Positions 54,151 through 63,614 of a stretch of 64,000 nt of DNA are shown piece after piece. Below the pieces are notes generated by a model. The model saw nothing but the letters and a program-made list of their open reading frames with translations. It was not told where the DNA came from and made no database searches. The stretch comes from Flavobacteriales bacterium (GTDB lineage Bacteria; Bacteroidota; Bacteroidia; Flavobacteriales; Schleiferiaceae): positions 68,479 through 132,478 of the forward strand of contig PAND01000004.1 in the NCBI GenBank assembly GCA_002707525.1. The letters run 5' to 3'. How positions within the stretch are numbered: the stretch's first letter is position 1; each line of letters begins with the position of its first letter. The translations under genes were made by a program, and so were the position numbers.

Positions 54151-56208
54151 ATGCCTAAAATACCTCCTATTCTTTTGACAAAAGCCTTCAAACTCATGGC
54201 AACCGCCAAGAGCATGACGGCACTCTATGAGCGTGAAAAGGAAACAACGTCCAAATATGTTCATGCCACTAGCCGTGGTCATGAAGCGGCTCAACTGGCA
54301 TTGGCACTTCAATTAGAACCTAAGGATTACGTTTCTCCTTATTATAGGGACGACAGCATTCTTTTAGGAATCGGAATGACTCCAAAAGATCTAATGCTTC
54401 AACTCTTAGCAAAAAAAGACGATCCATTTTCAGGTGGAAGAACTTATTACAGTCATCCCTCATTAAATGACTCCGATAAGCCAAAGATTGCCCACCAAAG
54501 TTCTGCAACAGGTATGCAAGCTATACCAACAGCAGGAATTGCCATGGGAATTCAATACCTTGAAAACCAAGGATTAGCCTCCAAGGAGAACGTTGGTGCA
54601 ATCGCTGTATGTAGTATTGGGGATAGCGCAATGACAGAAGGGGAAATTTCTGAAGCATTGCATATGGCGGCATTAAAGCAATTCCCTTTACTTATGTTCG
54701 TGCAAGATAACGGATGGGATATCTCCGCCAATCACAAAGAAGTTCATCACAGTAATGCGGTGGAATACGCAAAGGGATTCACAGGAATTGAAACCAGAGA
54801 TCTTAATGGTTCAAACTTCATAGAATGTTATGAAGCACTAAGTGAAGTGATTCAAATTATGAGAACTGAGCGCCGGCCATTTTTAGTTCGATGTGACGTT
54901 CCTCTTTTGAACCACCATACTTCTGGTGTTCGGAAAGAATGGTATAGAGACGACTTGGATGAGGCAGCCTTGCGCGACCCTTTCCCTGCGCTACGGCAAC
55001 AATGTCTTGATAACGGAAGTACAGAAAAAGAACTCATTAAATGGGAAAAAGAGGCACAAGCATTCGTAGAAGCTCAGTATGAAGATGCTTTGAAAATGCC
55101 CGATCCAAATCCGGAAGACTTATTTGAGCACCTATTTGCACCTACACACATAACAGAAGAAAAGGGTGAACGCGAACCCAAAGATGCAGAGCCTACGGTG
55201 ATGGTTGATGCAGCGCTCTTTGCTATTAAAGAGCTCATGGCTGAACATCCAGAGTCATTGTTATATGGACAAGATGTAGGCGGAAGACTAGGCGGGGTAT
55301 TCCGTGAAGCCGCAACACTTGCTCAGAATTTTGGTGACGAACGAGTGTTCAATACGCCCATTCAAGAAGCTTTTATCATTGGGTCTACAGTGGGTATGGC
55401 CGCTGTGGGTTTGAGGCCTTTTGTTGAAGTTCAGTTTGCCGATTATTTATGGCCAGGAATGAATCAATTATTCACTGAGGTAAGTCGCAGTTACTATTTA
55501 AGTAATGGAAAATGGGCTACGAGCGCTGTTATTCGTGTCCCGATTGGAGCCTATGGATCAGGAGGCCCCTATCATTCCTCTTCTATTGAAAGTGTAGTCA
55601 CTAACATTAGAGGTATAAAAATAGCCTACCCATCAACTGGCGCGGACTTAAAAGGACTCATGAAAAGCGCCTATTATGATCCAAATCCCGTTGTTATTTT
55701 TGAACACAAAGGATTGTATTGGAGTAAAATCCCCGGTACAGAAGGAGCCAAAACTCCAGAACCCAGTGCAGATTATGTAATCCCTTTTGGAAAGGGCCGG
55801 GTTGCATTACAAGCAGACAAAAATAAAATTTTAAATGGCGAATCCGTTGTAGTTATCACCTACGGAATGGGTGTCTATTGGGCATTAAAAGCCGCTGAGG
55901 AATTTGAACAACAAATAAGTGTTGTTGATTTAAGAACTTTAGCTCCCTGGGATGAAAAATTGGTGGTATCTGAAAGCAGAAAGCACGGTCGCGTTTTGGT
56001 CTTAACTGAAGAATGTGCCTCCCCTAGCTTTGCGGGTTCTGTTCAAGGTAAAATACAATTGGATTGCTTTGAGAGTCTAGATGCACCTGTATTACTCATG
56101 GGCGCAGAAGATGTGCCAGCGATTCCTCTAAACAGCACCTTGGAACAAACCATGTTACCAAACGCAAGCAAAGTAGTTAGAAAGCTTAGGGAATTACTCG
56201 AATATTAA
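54151..56208 (+). CDS. 2-oxo acid dehydrogenase E1, alpha and beta subunits fused
   Basis: A 685-residue thiamine-diphosphate enzyme. The alpha part (about 1-330) has the TPP motif GDSAMTEGEISEALHMAALK to DNGWDIS. The beta part (about 350-685) has LYGQDVGGRLGGVFREA, FNTPIQEAFIIGSTVGMA and VEVQFADYLWPGMNQ. It decarboxylates branched-chain 2-oxo acids most likely (BkdA/BkdB type) and passes the acyl group to an E2 not seen here. Fused E1 proteins of this kind are common in Bacteroidota. Confidence 0.9.
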   Translation: MPKIPPILLTKAFKLMATAKSMTALYEREKETTSKYVHATSRGHEAAQLALALQLEPKDYVSPYYRDDSILLGIGMTPKDLMLQLLAKKDDPFSGGRTYYSHPSLNDSDKPKIAHQSSATGMQAIPTAGIAMGIQYLENQGLASKENVGAIAVCSIGDSAMTEGEISEALHMAALKQFPLLMFVQDNGWDISANHKEVHHSNAVEYAKGFTGIETRDLNGSNFIECYEALSEVIQIMRTERRPFLVRCDVPLLNHHTSGVRKEWYRDDLDEAALRDPFPALRQQCLDNGSTEKELIKWEKEAQAFVEAQYEDALKMPDPNPEDLFEHLFAPTHITEEKGEREPKDAEPTVMVDAALFAIKELMAEHPESLLYGQDVGGRLGGVFREAATLAQNFGDERVFNTPIQEAFIIGSTVGMAAVGLRPFVEVQFADYLWPGMNQLFTEVSRSYYLSNGKWATSAVIRVPIGAYGSGGPYHSSSIESVVTNIRGIKIAYPSTGADLKGLMKSAYYDPNPVVIFEHKGLYWSKIPGTEGAKTPEPSADYVIPFGKGRVALQADKNKILNGESVVVITYGMGVYWALKAAEEFEQQISVVDLRTLAPWDEKLVVSESRKHGRVLVLTEECASPSFAGSVQGKIQLDCFESLDAPVLLMGAEDVPAIPLNSTLEQTMLPNASKVVRKLRELLEY

Positions 56209-56261
56209 GCAGGGATAATCCCACAAAAAATCGGTACTTTAGTCGTTCAAAATAGAAGCAA

Positions 56262-56441
56262 ATGAGCACAGCATTTCTAGGGATTATGGGTCCCAACCAA
56301 ATGATCTTGATTCTTGTAGTCGTATTGCTATTGTTCGGTGGACGTAAGATTCCTGAGCTAATGCGTGGCTTAGGACGTGGCGTGAAAGAGTTCAAAGACG
56401 GTGTGTCTGAGGAAGAAATGAACGACGATTCAAAGGAATAA
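56262..56441 (+). CDS. tatA: twin-arginine translocase subunit TatA
   Basis: A short gene of 59 codons. One membrane helix (about 14-26, QMILILVVVLLLFGG) is followed by the invariant FGGRKIPELMRGLGRGVKEFK amphipathic helix and an acidic tail ending SKE. This is the TatA/E pattern: oligomers form the pore for folded proteins carrying twin-arginine signals. Its ATG is 53 bp after the E1 gene, and its stop is 18 bp before gatA. No tatC is near. Confidence 0.93.
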   Translation: MSTAFLGIMGPNQMILILVVVLLLFGGRKIPELMRGLGRGVKEFKDGVSEEEMNDDSKE

Positions 56442-56459
56442 GTCAAAAGCCTTTCAACG

Positions 56460-57818
56460 ATGAATAGCACTGCAAAAGCGGTTGAAGCGTTTTTATCTAA
56501 AATTGAGCGTACAAAAGACCTCAATATCTTTTTAGAGGTTTGGGCTGATGAAGCTTTAAAACGAGCAAATAAAATAGACCTTAAAATTTCTGAAGGAAAA
56601 GCAGGCAAGCTTGCTGGAATGGTAATCGCTATTAAAGATAATATTTGCTATCGTGGCCATAAAGTCAGTGCTGCCTCCGAGATTCTAGAGGGTTTTGAAA
56701 GTCAATTCTCTGCCACCGCAGTTGAACGACTCCTTAACGAAGATGCCGTCTTTATTGGACGGACTAATTGTGATGAGTTCGCCATGGGTTCAGCCAATGA
56801 AAACTCAGCCTTTGGTCCAGTAAAAAACCCTGTTGACCCTACCAAGGTGCCAGGAGGTTCAAGTGGCGGGTCTGCAGCAGCAGTAGCCGCGGGTCTTTGT
56901 CACGTTGCCTTGGGTTCAGATACAGGAGGTTCTATACGGCAACCGGCTGCCTTTACAGGTACAGTTGGGTTCAAACCGTCGTATGGGAGAATAAGCCGCC
57001 ACGGATTAATAGCCTATGCTTCTAGTTTTGATCAGATTGGACCCTTCGCTTCTAATGTGGCCGATGCTGCTAAAGTAATGGAAGTTATGGCTGGAGCAGA
57101 CGATTTTGATGCGACAGCTATTCAATCCCCTATGGCTCCCGCGGGAAAATTAATTCCAAAAAAAATAGCATACCTAAAAACTGCTCTTGATCACCCTAAG
57201 GTGGACATAAGCGTGAAAAAAGCATTCCAGGCACAATTAGAATTACTAGAAAATGCAGGTTGTGAAGTGGAACCCGTAGAATTTGAACTTTTGGATACTT
57301 TGGTTCCCGTCTACTATATTCTAACCACTGCAGAGGCTAGTTCAAATCTTGCTCGTTTTGACGGGGTTCATGCTGGATTTCGTGCTCAGGAAGTGAGCGA
57401 CCTTGAGAGCGTATATAAAAGAAGCCGAAGTGCAGGTTTTGGAAAAGAAGTACAACGCAGGATCATGTTAGGTACATTCGTGTTGAGCGCTGGATACTAT
57501 GATGCGTATTTCGGTAAAGCTCAGGCAGTTCGCCGAATGGTTAAAGATTGGACGGATAAGACATTGTCTGAATTTGATGTTTTATTATGCCCGACTACGC
57601 CATCGACAGCCTTTGAACTAGGGAGAGAAGTAAATGATCCTACAGTCAATTATTTGGAAGATATTTTCACTGTTCAAGCCAATATTGCGGGAACACCTGC
57701 CGTTAGTATACCTATTGGTGTAGACTCAGGCGGTTTACCCATAGGTCTCCAAGTGATGGGTGCAAACGGTTCCGACATGGATACACTTGCCATGGCGGCG
57801 TGGATTCAAAAGCAATAA
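56460..57818 (+). CDS. gatA: Asp-tRNA(Asn)/Glu-tRNA(Gln) amidotransferase subunit A
   Basis: The amidase subunit of GatCAB, which makes Gln-tRNA(Gln) or Asn-tRNA(Asn) by transamidation. The catalytic triad is visible and spaced as in known enzymes: K59 in VIAIKDNI, cis-serine S134 in PGGSSGGSAAAVAAG and nucleophile S158 in GSDTGGSIRQPA. It has 452 residues. Its stop is followed after one base by the transglycosylase ATG. gatB and gatC are not adjacent. Confidence 0.93.
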   Translation: MNSTAKAVEAFLSKIERTKDLNIFLEVWADEALKRANKIDLKISEGKAGKLAGMVIAIKDNICYRGHKVSAASEILEGFESQFSATAVERLLNEDAVFIGRTNCDEFAMGSANENSAFGPVKNPVDPTKVPGGSSGGSAAAVAAGLCHVALGSDTGGSIRQPAAFTGTVGFKPSYGRISRHGLIAYASSFDQIGPFASNVADAAKVMEVMAGADDFDATAIQSPMAPAGKLIPKKIAYLKTALDHPKVDISVKKAFQAQLELLENAGCEVEPVEFELLDTLVPVYYILTTAEASSNLARFDGVHAGFRAQEVSDLESVYKRSRSAGFGKEVQRRIMLGTFVLSAGYYDAYFGKAQAVRRMVKDWTDKTLSEFDVLLCPTTPSTAFELGREVNDPTVNYLEDIFTVQANIAGTPAVSIPIGVDSGGLPIGLQVMGANGSDMDTLAMAAWIQKQ

Positions 57819-57819
57819 A

Positions 57820-59070
57820 ATGAGCTTAAACAAGCTACTTATAGTCAGTATTCTGGCCTTTCCTTCATTTGCCCAAAGCATGGCAAATGATTCTCTTTGG
57901 AATTCTAAAACGCTTGATTCAACAGCCTTGTTCGAATTAGATGAACGTCTATCGCGCATGGATAGCGAGCACCTATTGTTTACCCAACATAGTCTTGCCC
58001 AGGTTGACACTACTAATTCCTTGTCTCTATCCGATAGTGTCTTTCAATATTACATGGCCGATCTGGATGCTCGCACTCCGTTTGAAATGACTTATAATCC
58101 AGTAGTTAAGCGCTATTTGGAGCGTTACCTAAAATTTGGAACGTCTCGTCTTTCTAGAATGATGGCACATGGACAATACTTCTTCCCCATGTTTGAAGAA
58201 CATTTGGATAAGTACAACATGCCTCTTGAAATTAAATATCTGGCTGTAGTTGAGAGTGCACTTAATCCAAAAGCTCGATCCTATGTTGGTGCCACAGGGT
58301 TATGGCAATTCATGTATGGTACTGGAAAGATTTACGACCTCAAGGTAAATAGCTATGTGGACGATCGTAATGACCCCTTGAAGAGTACAGAAGCTGCTTG
58401 CCAATACATGTTAAAAATGTACGATGTCTTCAAAGATTGGAACCTTGTTCTAGCTGCCTACAATTCTGGACCCGGTAACGTAAGAAAAGCCATTCGTCGC
58501 AGCGGTGGCAAGACTTCGTATTGGGAAATTCGTCCGTTTCTTCCTAGAGAAACCTCAGCTTATGTGCCGCTTTTTATAGCAGCATCATATGCTATGGAAT
58601 ACGGACATTTATATGGAATTGGACCAGCTGATATACCTGTGTATTATATGGAGACTGATACAGTCAGAATAGCAGAACAAATTCACTTTAAACAGATAGT
58701 AGATGAGCTTGGTGTAGATGAAGCGGTGCTTGAATTTTTGAATCCTCAATACAAGTATAAAATTGTTCCTGTGGTTAAGAATCAAAGCTACCATTTGAGC
58801 TTACCAAAGACTGCAGCAGAACAATTCCGATTGGAGAAAGATTCTATCTACCAAATCGCTACTGCCTACTTTGATGCTAGAGCTAGCAATATGCCGAATT
58901 TTACACAAATGAACGAACGAACAGTACATAAGGTGAAAAGTGGTGAAACCCTTGGACACATCGCGGGAAAATATGGCGTTCGAGTGAGTGAAATTAAACG
59001 TTGGAACGGGTTAAGAACTGATATGATTCAAATTGGTCAGCGTATTGTAGTTTACCCTCGTAAGCTTTAA
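57820..59070 (+). CDS. LysM-containing lytic murein transglycosylase (MltD-like)
   Basis: A 416-residue cell-wall enzyme from the ATG at 57820; the longer frame from 57760 lies inside gatA. It has a signal peptide (1-18), a transglycosylase SLT domain with the catalytic glutamate in YLAVVESALNPKARS (about residue 144) and GATGLWQFMYGTG, AAYNSGPGNVRKAI, and one C-terminal LysM (VKSGETLGHIAGKYGV, about 373-415). It cleaves glycan strands of peptidoglycan. Confidence 0.93.
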   Translation: MSLNKLLIVSILAFPSFAQSMANDSLWNSKTLDSTALFELDERLSRMDSEHLLFTQHSLAQVDTTNSLSLSDSVFQYYMADLDARTPFEMTYNPVVKRYLERYLKFGTSRLSRMMAHGQYFFPMFEEHLDKYNMPLEIKYLAVVESALNPKARSYVGATGLWQFMYGTGKIYDLKVNSYVDDRNDPLKSTEAACQYMLKMYDVFKDWNLVLAAYNSGPGNVRKAIRRSGGKTSYWEIRPFLPRETSAYVPLFIAASYAMEYGHLYGIGPADIPVYYMETDTVRIAEQIHFKQIVDELGVDEAVLEFLNPQYKYKIVPVVKNQSYHLSLPKTAAEQFRLEKDSIYQIATAYFDARASNMPNFTQMNERTVHKVKSGETLGHIAGKYGVRVSEIKRWNGLRTDMIQIGQRIVVYPRKL

Positions 59071-59105
59071 TCATAGTTGCTTTTAGAAAATTATATCTTA
59101 CGATT

Positions 59106-60188
59106 ATGTATTCTAAATATCTCTTTCTATTCATTATTCTTGCGGCTTGTAAAAACACCCACCCGAATCCACCCTTGGCGAGTGGAATGTATTTCCCGCC
59201 CATAACGGGAAATTCGTGGGCTGATACTTCAGTGCAAGATCTTGGTTGGAATACAGGTGAAATTTCAACGCTTATTGACTATTTAGATTCATCAAACTCA
59301 AAAGCATTTATTGTTTTAAAAGACGGGAAAATTGTCCTTGAAGAATATTTCGGCCAAGCTCTAAATGGAAACGCCTTCAGCTCAAATTCACTATGGTATT
59401 GGGCTTCTGCCGGAAAAACAATCACTTCTTTCCTTGTGGGAAAAGCCCAAGAGGAGGGTTTCTTAAGTATTAATGATCCTAGTTCAGATTATTTAGGCGC
59501 TGGATGGTCCAACATGACAACATCGCAAGAAGATGCCATTCGTATCCATAATCATTTAACCATGACAACGGGATTAAACTATTTGGTTTCAGATTTGAAT
59601 TGTACAGCAGATACCTGTCTAAATTTTAAAGCAAGCCCAGGAACTCAGTGGTTTTATCATAATGCAGCATATACACTCCTAGAAAACATTGTTACTAATG
59701 CAACTGGGGTAAGTTATAATCAGTATACCGATTCCAAAATTGAAGATTACGTAGGCATGAGCGGCCAATGGGTTAGCCAAGGCTATAATAAAGTATACTG
59801 GAGTAAGGCTAGAGATATGGCACGCTTTGGTTTACTCATGCTCAATAACGGAGTTTGGAAAACTGACACATTACTGCACGATAAAGATTATTTACAACAG
59901 CAAATCACAAGCACTCAGAGTTTAAACCCTTCCTACGGTTACCTATGGTGGTTAAACGATCAAAGTTCTATTATTTATCCTGGCTTGAGTTACAGTTTCA
60001 ATCATTCCCTTATTCCGAATGGTCCATCGGATCTTTATGCCGCATTGGGAATGAATGGACAAATCATAGATGTTGTGCCCAGCAAAGGTTTAGTAATCAT
60101 AAGAATGGGTGAAGCAGCAAGCGGAACAAATAGCGCCATACAAATGCATGTTGATATGTGGGACATTATCAATACGATCATACCCTAG
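59106..60188 (+). CDS. beta-lactamase-class-C-type serine hydrolase, lipoprotein
   Basis: A 360-residue lipoprotein (lipobox ILAAC, C15) of the beta-lactamase/D-alanyl carboxypeptidase fold. The SxxK motif is S101-A-G-K104 in WYWASAGKTITSFLVG, and the YxN motif is Y184-H-N186. The last conserved basic motif is not obvious. Such proteins include esterases and peptidases, and true antibiotic hydrolysis is not implied. Confidence 0.85.
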   Translation: MYSKYLFLFIILAACKNTHPNPPLASGMYFPPITGNSWADTSVQDLGWNTGEISTLIDYLDSSNSKAFIVLKDGKIVLEEYFGQALNGNAFSSNSLWYWASAGKTITSFLVGKAQEEGFLSINDPSSDYLGAGWSNMTTSQEDAIRIHNHLTMTTGLNYLVSDLNCTADTCLNFKASPGTQWFYHNAAYTLLENIVTNATGVSYNQYTDSKIEDYVGMSGQWVSQGYNKVYWSKARDMARFGLLMLNNGVWKTDTLLHDKDYLQQQITSTQSLNPSYGYLWWLNDQSSIIYPGLSYSFNHSLIPNGPSDLYAALGMNGQIIDVVPSKGLVIIRMGEAASGTNSAIQMHVDMWDIINTIIP

Positions 60189-60253
60189 CGACATTACAGA
60201 CATCATTTTATGGTCTACTTTTTGACACCTTCTCTTAACGATAATTGGTTTTC

Positions 60254-61252
60254 ATGATACTTAGATTCCTTCAAAGCAGCTCTGTTTTATTCTTCATTAT
60301 ACTTTCAAGCTGCAGCGCTCCAGAAACAAACCCTGATGGCACCATAAAAGATACACGGATTTTACCACCCGCAAGTGGGACGCATAGTGAGTTGCTTTTG
60401 GTAATGCCGGATGAGCTTTGGGTTGGCGCCGCAGGACAAGCGTTTAGGGACTTGTATTTGGCCGATCAAGAGGGCTTGCCTCAATCCGAGTCCTATTTTG
60501 ACGCTTCGCGCGTGGAGCCAAAAGACGTAAATAGGATTTTACAAAAAACCAAGAGTATCATGTGGGTTGAAAAAAGTGATACGTCCTTTGTAAAAATGCA
60601 AAAAGACTTATGGGCTCGTCCACAACGAATTGTTAGGGTCACCGCCCAAAGTGAAAAGCAACTCGTTGAAGAAATTAAAGGCAGTGCCAAGCAAGTTATA
60701 GATGCATTTAAAGAGCACGACATGTCCGTTATTCAGGGCAGGTTAAGAAAAAGTGCTTATGCATACACGCATGAAAACTTAAAGAAAATTGGTATTAGAA
60801 ACATGTTGCTTCATAAAGGTTTTGACCCTACTCTGGATAAAGAAAACCTTAAGATTTTTGCTACTAAAACGGTGAAAACTATCCAATACATCATGGTAAG
60901 CGAGCGACCAATGACGGAAGGCATGGTAAGTGTGGACGACATTATTGCACACCGGGACAGTATTGGAAAGAAATACTTTGAGGGTACTCATGTAGACTCT
61001 TATATGGAAACGGAATTACTTATTCCACCATTTACAGAGACTACGGAAATCAGTGGAATGTTTGCTCTTGAAACGCGAGGTTTATGGAGGATGGAAAACG
61101 ATTTCATGGGCGGTCCATTTCTATCCTACACCATCTATGACGAAAAAAACAACCGAATTTTAACCGTAGAAAGTCTTCTGTATGGTCCAACGGCTAAAAA
61201 GCGGAATGTTGTACTTGAAATGGAAGCGATGATGCGTTCAATTATCTTGTAA
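60254..61252 (+). CDS. DUF4837 family lipoprotein
   Basis: A 332-residue lipoprotein from the ATG at 60254 (a TTG at 60245 adds three residues). The lipobox is IILSSCSAPE with C20. The mature part begins LPPASGTHSELLLVMPDELW, resembling DUF4837, a Bacteroidota family of unknown role. No enzyme motif is seen. Confidence 0.65.
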   Translation: MILRFLQSSSVLFFIILSSCSAPETNPDGTIKDTRILPPASGTHSELLLVMPDELWVGAAGQAFRDLYLADQEGLPQSESYFDASRVEPKDVNRILQKTKSIMWVEKSDTSFVKMQKDLWARPQRIVRVTAQSEKQLVEEIKGSAKQVIDAFKEHDMSVIQGRLRKSAYAYTHENLKKIGIRNMLLHKGFDPTLDKENLKIFATKTVKTIQYIMVSERPMTEGMVSVDDIIAHRDSIGKKYFEGTHVDSYMETELLIPPFTETTEISGMFALETRGLWRMENDFMGGPFLSYTIYDEKNNRILTVESLLYGPTAKKRNVVLEMEAMMRSIIL

Positions 61253-61317
61253 AACTGCTTCTAATTTGGTTGATGAATTAGTAAAGGAGCATTACCTTGG
61301 AGGTAAACCTTAGAAGT

Positions 61318-62088
61318 ATGTTGCAAACGAAAGTCGCAGATGGCGTTTTAACCATCACATTTGATCGACCAGATAAATTCAACTCCTTTAACCGCGAGCT
61401 CGCGTTAGGGGTTCAGAGCGCCTTGAAGGAGGCTGCGGAAGATGCGCAAATTCGTTGTGTTTTGATTACCGGAAATGGGAAAGCATTCTGTGCGGGTCAA
61501 GATTTATCTGAAGCTATGAATGCCAACGGACCTGATTTAAGTACCATTGTTAGCGAACACTATAACCCTATTATTTTAGCTATTCGAAAGTTAGCTAAAC
61601 CAGTAATAGCAGCCGTTAATGGAGTCGCAGCAGGCGCAGGGGCCAACATAGCTCTTGCCTGTGACATAGTAGTGGCTCACGAAAAAGCAAGCTTTATACA
61701 AGCATTTAGTAAAATTGGCTTGATTCCAGATAGTGGCGGCACCTTTACGTTGCCTAGATTAATTGGATTTCAAAGAGCGAGTGCCTTAATGATGACTGGA
61801 GACAAAGTTCCTGCGCATCAAGCACTACAGATGGGAATGATATATCAGGTTTTCAGTGATGATGATTACATGGATGAAGTTCATGCTTTAACAATAAAAA
61901 TGGCGCAAATGCCCACCAAAGGATTAGCGCTTACAAAAGCTGCGCTTAACAAGTCTTATGTGAACGATTTACAAGAACAGCTAGACTTGGAAGAAACTCT
62001 TCAGGTACGCGCTGGAAAAACTTTTGACTTTCATGAGGGCGTACAAGCTTTTATGGAAAAAAGGAACCCAAAATTCCGAGGAGAATAA
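61318..62088 (+). CDS. paaG: 2-(1,2-epoxy-1,2-dihydrophenyl)acetyl-CoA isomerase PaaG
   Basis: A 256-residue crotonase from the ATG at 61318; a TTG at 61297 would add seven residues. Its blocks match PaaG closely: RPDKFNSFN, GKAFCAGQDLSEAM, SEHYNPIILAIRKL, AAVNGVAAGAGANIALA and AFSKIGLIPDSGGTFTLP, with the catalytic aspartate in PDSGG. It turns the ring epoxide of phenylacetyl-CoA into an oxepin. It lies 1 bp before paaH and 7 kb from paaD. Confidence 0.9.
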   Translation: MLQTKVADGVLTITFDRPDKFNSFNRELALGVQSALKEAAEDAQIRCVLITGNGKAFCAGQDLSEAMNANGPDLSTIVSEHYNPIILAIRKLAKPVIAAVNGVAAGAGANIALACDIVVAHEKASFIQAFSKIGLIPDSGGTFTLPRLIGFQRASALMMTGDKVPAHQALQMGMIYQVFSDDDYMDEVHALTIKMAQMPTKGLALTKAALNKSYVNDLQEQLDLEETLQVRAGKTFDFHEGVQAFMEKRNPKFRGE

Positions 62089-62089
62089 A

Positions 62090-63286
62090 ATGAAAATAGC
62101 TGTATTAGGAGCCGGAGCTATGGGCACCGGTATTGGACAAGTTGCGGCACAGAATAGTTGCCAAGTAGTGTATTATGACAGCTTCCCAGGAGCTATTGAC
62201 CGCAGTAAATCTTCAATTGAAAAAATATTTTCTCGATTAGTAGAAAAAGGAAGAATGAGTGACGATGAAAGAGCGTCTACATTAGCTCAAATGAAGTGGT
62301 CAAAGGACATCCATGCTATTCAAGGCGCCGATATAGTTATTGAGGCAGTTATTGAAAATCTTGAAGTCAAGAAGGCGCTTTACGCTGAAGTAGAACCCTT
62401 AATTGCTAAAGATTCGTGGTTATGTACAAATACTTCAAGTTTGAGTATTGCCGCACTATCAAGTGAATTAAAACATCCCCAACGATTTGGGGGATTGCAT
62501 TTTTTCAACCCAGCACCACTAATGCCACTTGTAGAAATTGTGCCAGGAATTCAGAGTAATGATGATTTCGCAGACACTATGGAGGTTTTGATGGCTAGCT
62601 GGGGTAAAGTACCTGTTTTAGCCAAAGACACCCCAGGGTTTATAGTCAACAAGGTAGCGAGGCCATTTTACAGCGAAGCCATTAAACTCTACGAAGAGGG
62701 TGTAGCAAGCGTTGCGGAGATTGATGCAGCAGTAAAAAGTATTGGTTTTAGAATGGGGCCATTTGAACTTACTGATTTGATTGGTCATGATGTGAATTAC
62801 ACCGTAACAGAAACCGTTTGGAGTCAATTCTTTTATGACCCCCGATTCCGCCCCTCCATCACTCAAAAACGCCTAAAAGAAGCAGGACTTTTAGGTCGCA
62901 AAACAGGCCGTGGGTTTTATAATTATGCTTCAGGGATGAATGCAGCCGCGGAAGCACAAGAGGCAGCTGAAATAGATCCTTTAATGGGTGAGAAAATTGT
63001 GGAGCGCATCTTATGCCTTATCATCAATGAAGCGCTAGATGCTGTTTGGCAGGGAATTGCCTCTCCAGAAAATGTAGACCTTGCAATGACCAAGGGGGTG
63101 AATTATCCAAAAGGACCCATACAATGGGGGCGTGAAATGGGCTGGGACCAAGTGCTCGAAACGCTGAAGCGTTGCCACAAACACTACGGCGACGACCGCT
63201 ACCGCCCATGTCCTCTGCTGCGCCACCTAAATTCCGGCAACGCAGAACTGGGCGAAGGACAGCTTACTGATAATTTTATGGTATAA
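62090..63286 (+). CDS. paaH: 3-hydroxyacyl-CoA dehydrogenase PaaH-like
   Basis: A 398-residue NAD-dependent dehydrogenase from the ATG at 62090. The NAD-binding loop is VLGAGAMGTGIGQVAA (4-19). The catalytic histidine is in GGLHFFNPAPLMPLVEIVPG, and 3HCDH C-terminal domains follow at about 180-275 and 295-385. It is shorter than E. coli PaaH (475 residues) but keeps two C-terminal domains. With paaG it belongs to the lower phenylacetate pathway. The last 100 bp are noticeably GC-richer. Confidence 0.87.
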   Translation: MKIAVLGAGAMGTGIGQVAAQNSCQVVYYDSFPGAIDRSKSSIEKIFSRLVEKGRMSDDERASTLAQMKWSKDIHAIQGADIVIEAVIENLEVKKALYAEVEPLIAKDSWLCTNTSSLSIAALSSELKHPQRFGGLHFFNPAPLMPLVEIVPGIQSNDDFADTMEVLMASWGKVPVLAKDTPGFIVNKVARPFYSEAIKLYEEGVASVAEIDAAVKSIGFRMGPFELTDLIGHDVNYTVTETVWSQFFYDPRFRPSITQKRLKEAGLLGRKTGRGFYNYASGMNAAAEAQEAAEIDPLMGEKIVERILCLIINEALDAVWQGIASPENVDLAMTKGVNYPKGPIQWGREMGWDQVLETLKRCHKHYGDDRYRPCPLLRHLNSGNAELGEGQLTDNFMV

Positions 63287-63306
63287 ATGATTACTCCTAC
63301 CTTCGA

Positions 63307-63489
63307 TTGCTCACTAGGCACGACCTAAACCCTTTGTTGGAAAGCTATGTTGCTGCATTGACCAATACGGGCGAACAACTTATCGAAATGTTCGAGGAAT
63401 ACACCAAAAGGATGGCTGAAAAAAATGGCGATCCCCAACGAATTATGAATAACGCCAAGGATGTACTGGAGGGAATTGGCCACCATTAA
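63307..63489 (+). CDS. small hypothetical protein, 60 residues
   Basis: A TTG-started frame of 60 residues, 20 bp after paaH, with a helical, charged sequence (LLESYVAALTNTGEQLIEMF, then YTKRMAEKNGDPQRIMNNAK). No ATG or GTG is available in its open frame. It looks coding in composition but is not recognised and may be a remnant. Confidence 0.4.
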   Translation: MLTRHDLNPLLESYVAALTNTGEQLIEMFEEYTKRMAEKNGDPQRIMNNAKDVLEGIGHH

Positions 63490-63614
63490 CATGCTTACTT
63501 ACGGGTGGCACAATGAGGCCAATCATTGAATAAAAAGGCATGAGGAATGGAAGACGTATCAAGATCAGTTCCTGCCTCTTTTGAAAGTATTAATTACACC
63601 GATTGCTGCGAGCC
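63490..63614. other. 125-bp gap with no recognised gene
   Basis: No frame, RNA gene or clear promoter was found here. With the uncertain 60-residue frame before it, 328 bp after paaH lack a confident gene. Confidence 0.5.

Noticed and set aside
59191..59213. 8-bp inverted repeat ATTTCCCG / CGGGAAAT
   Set aside because: It is inside the serine hydrolase coding sequence, has no T-run and no promoter context, so chance is likely.
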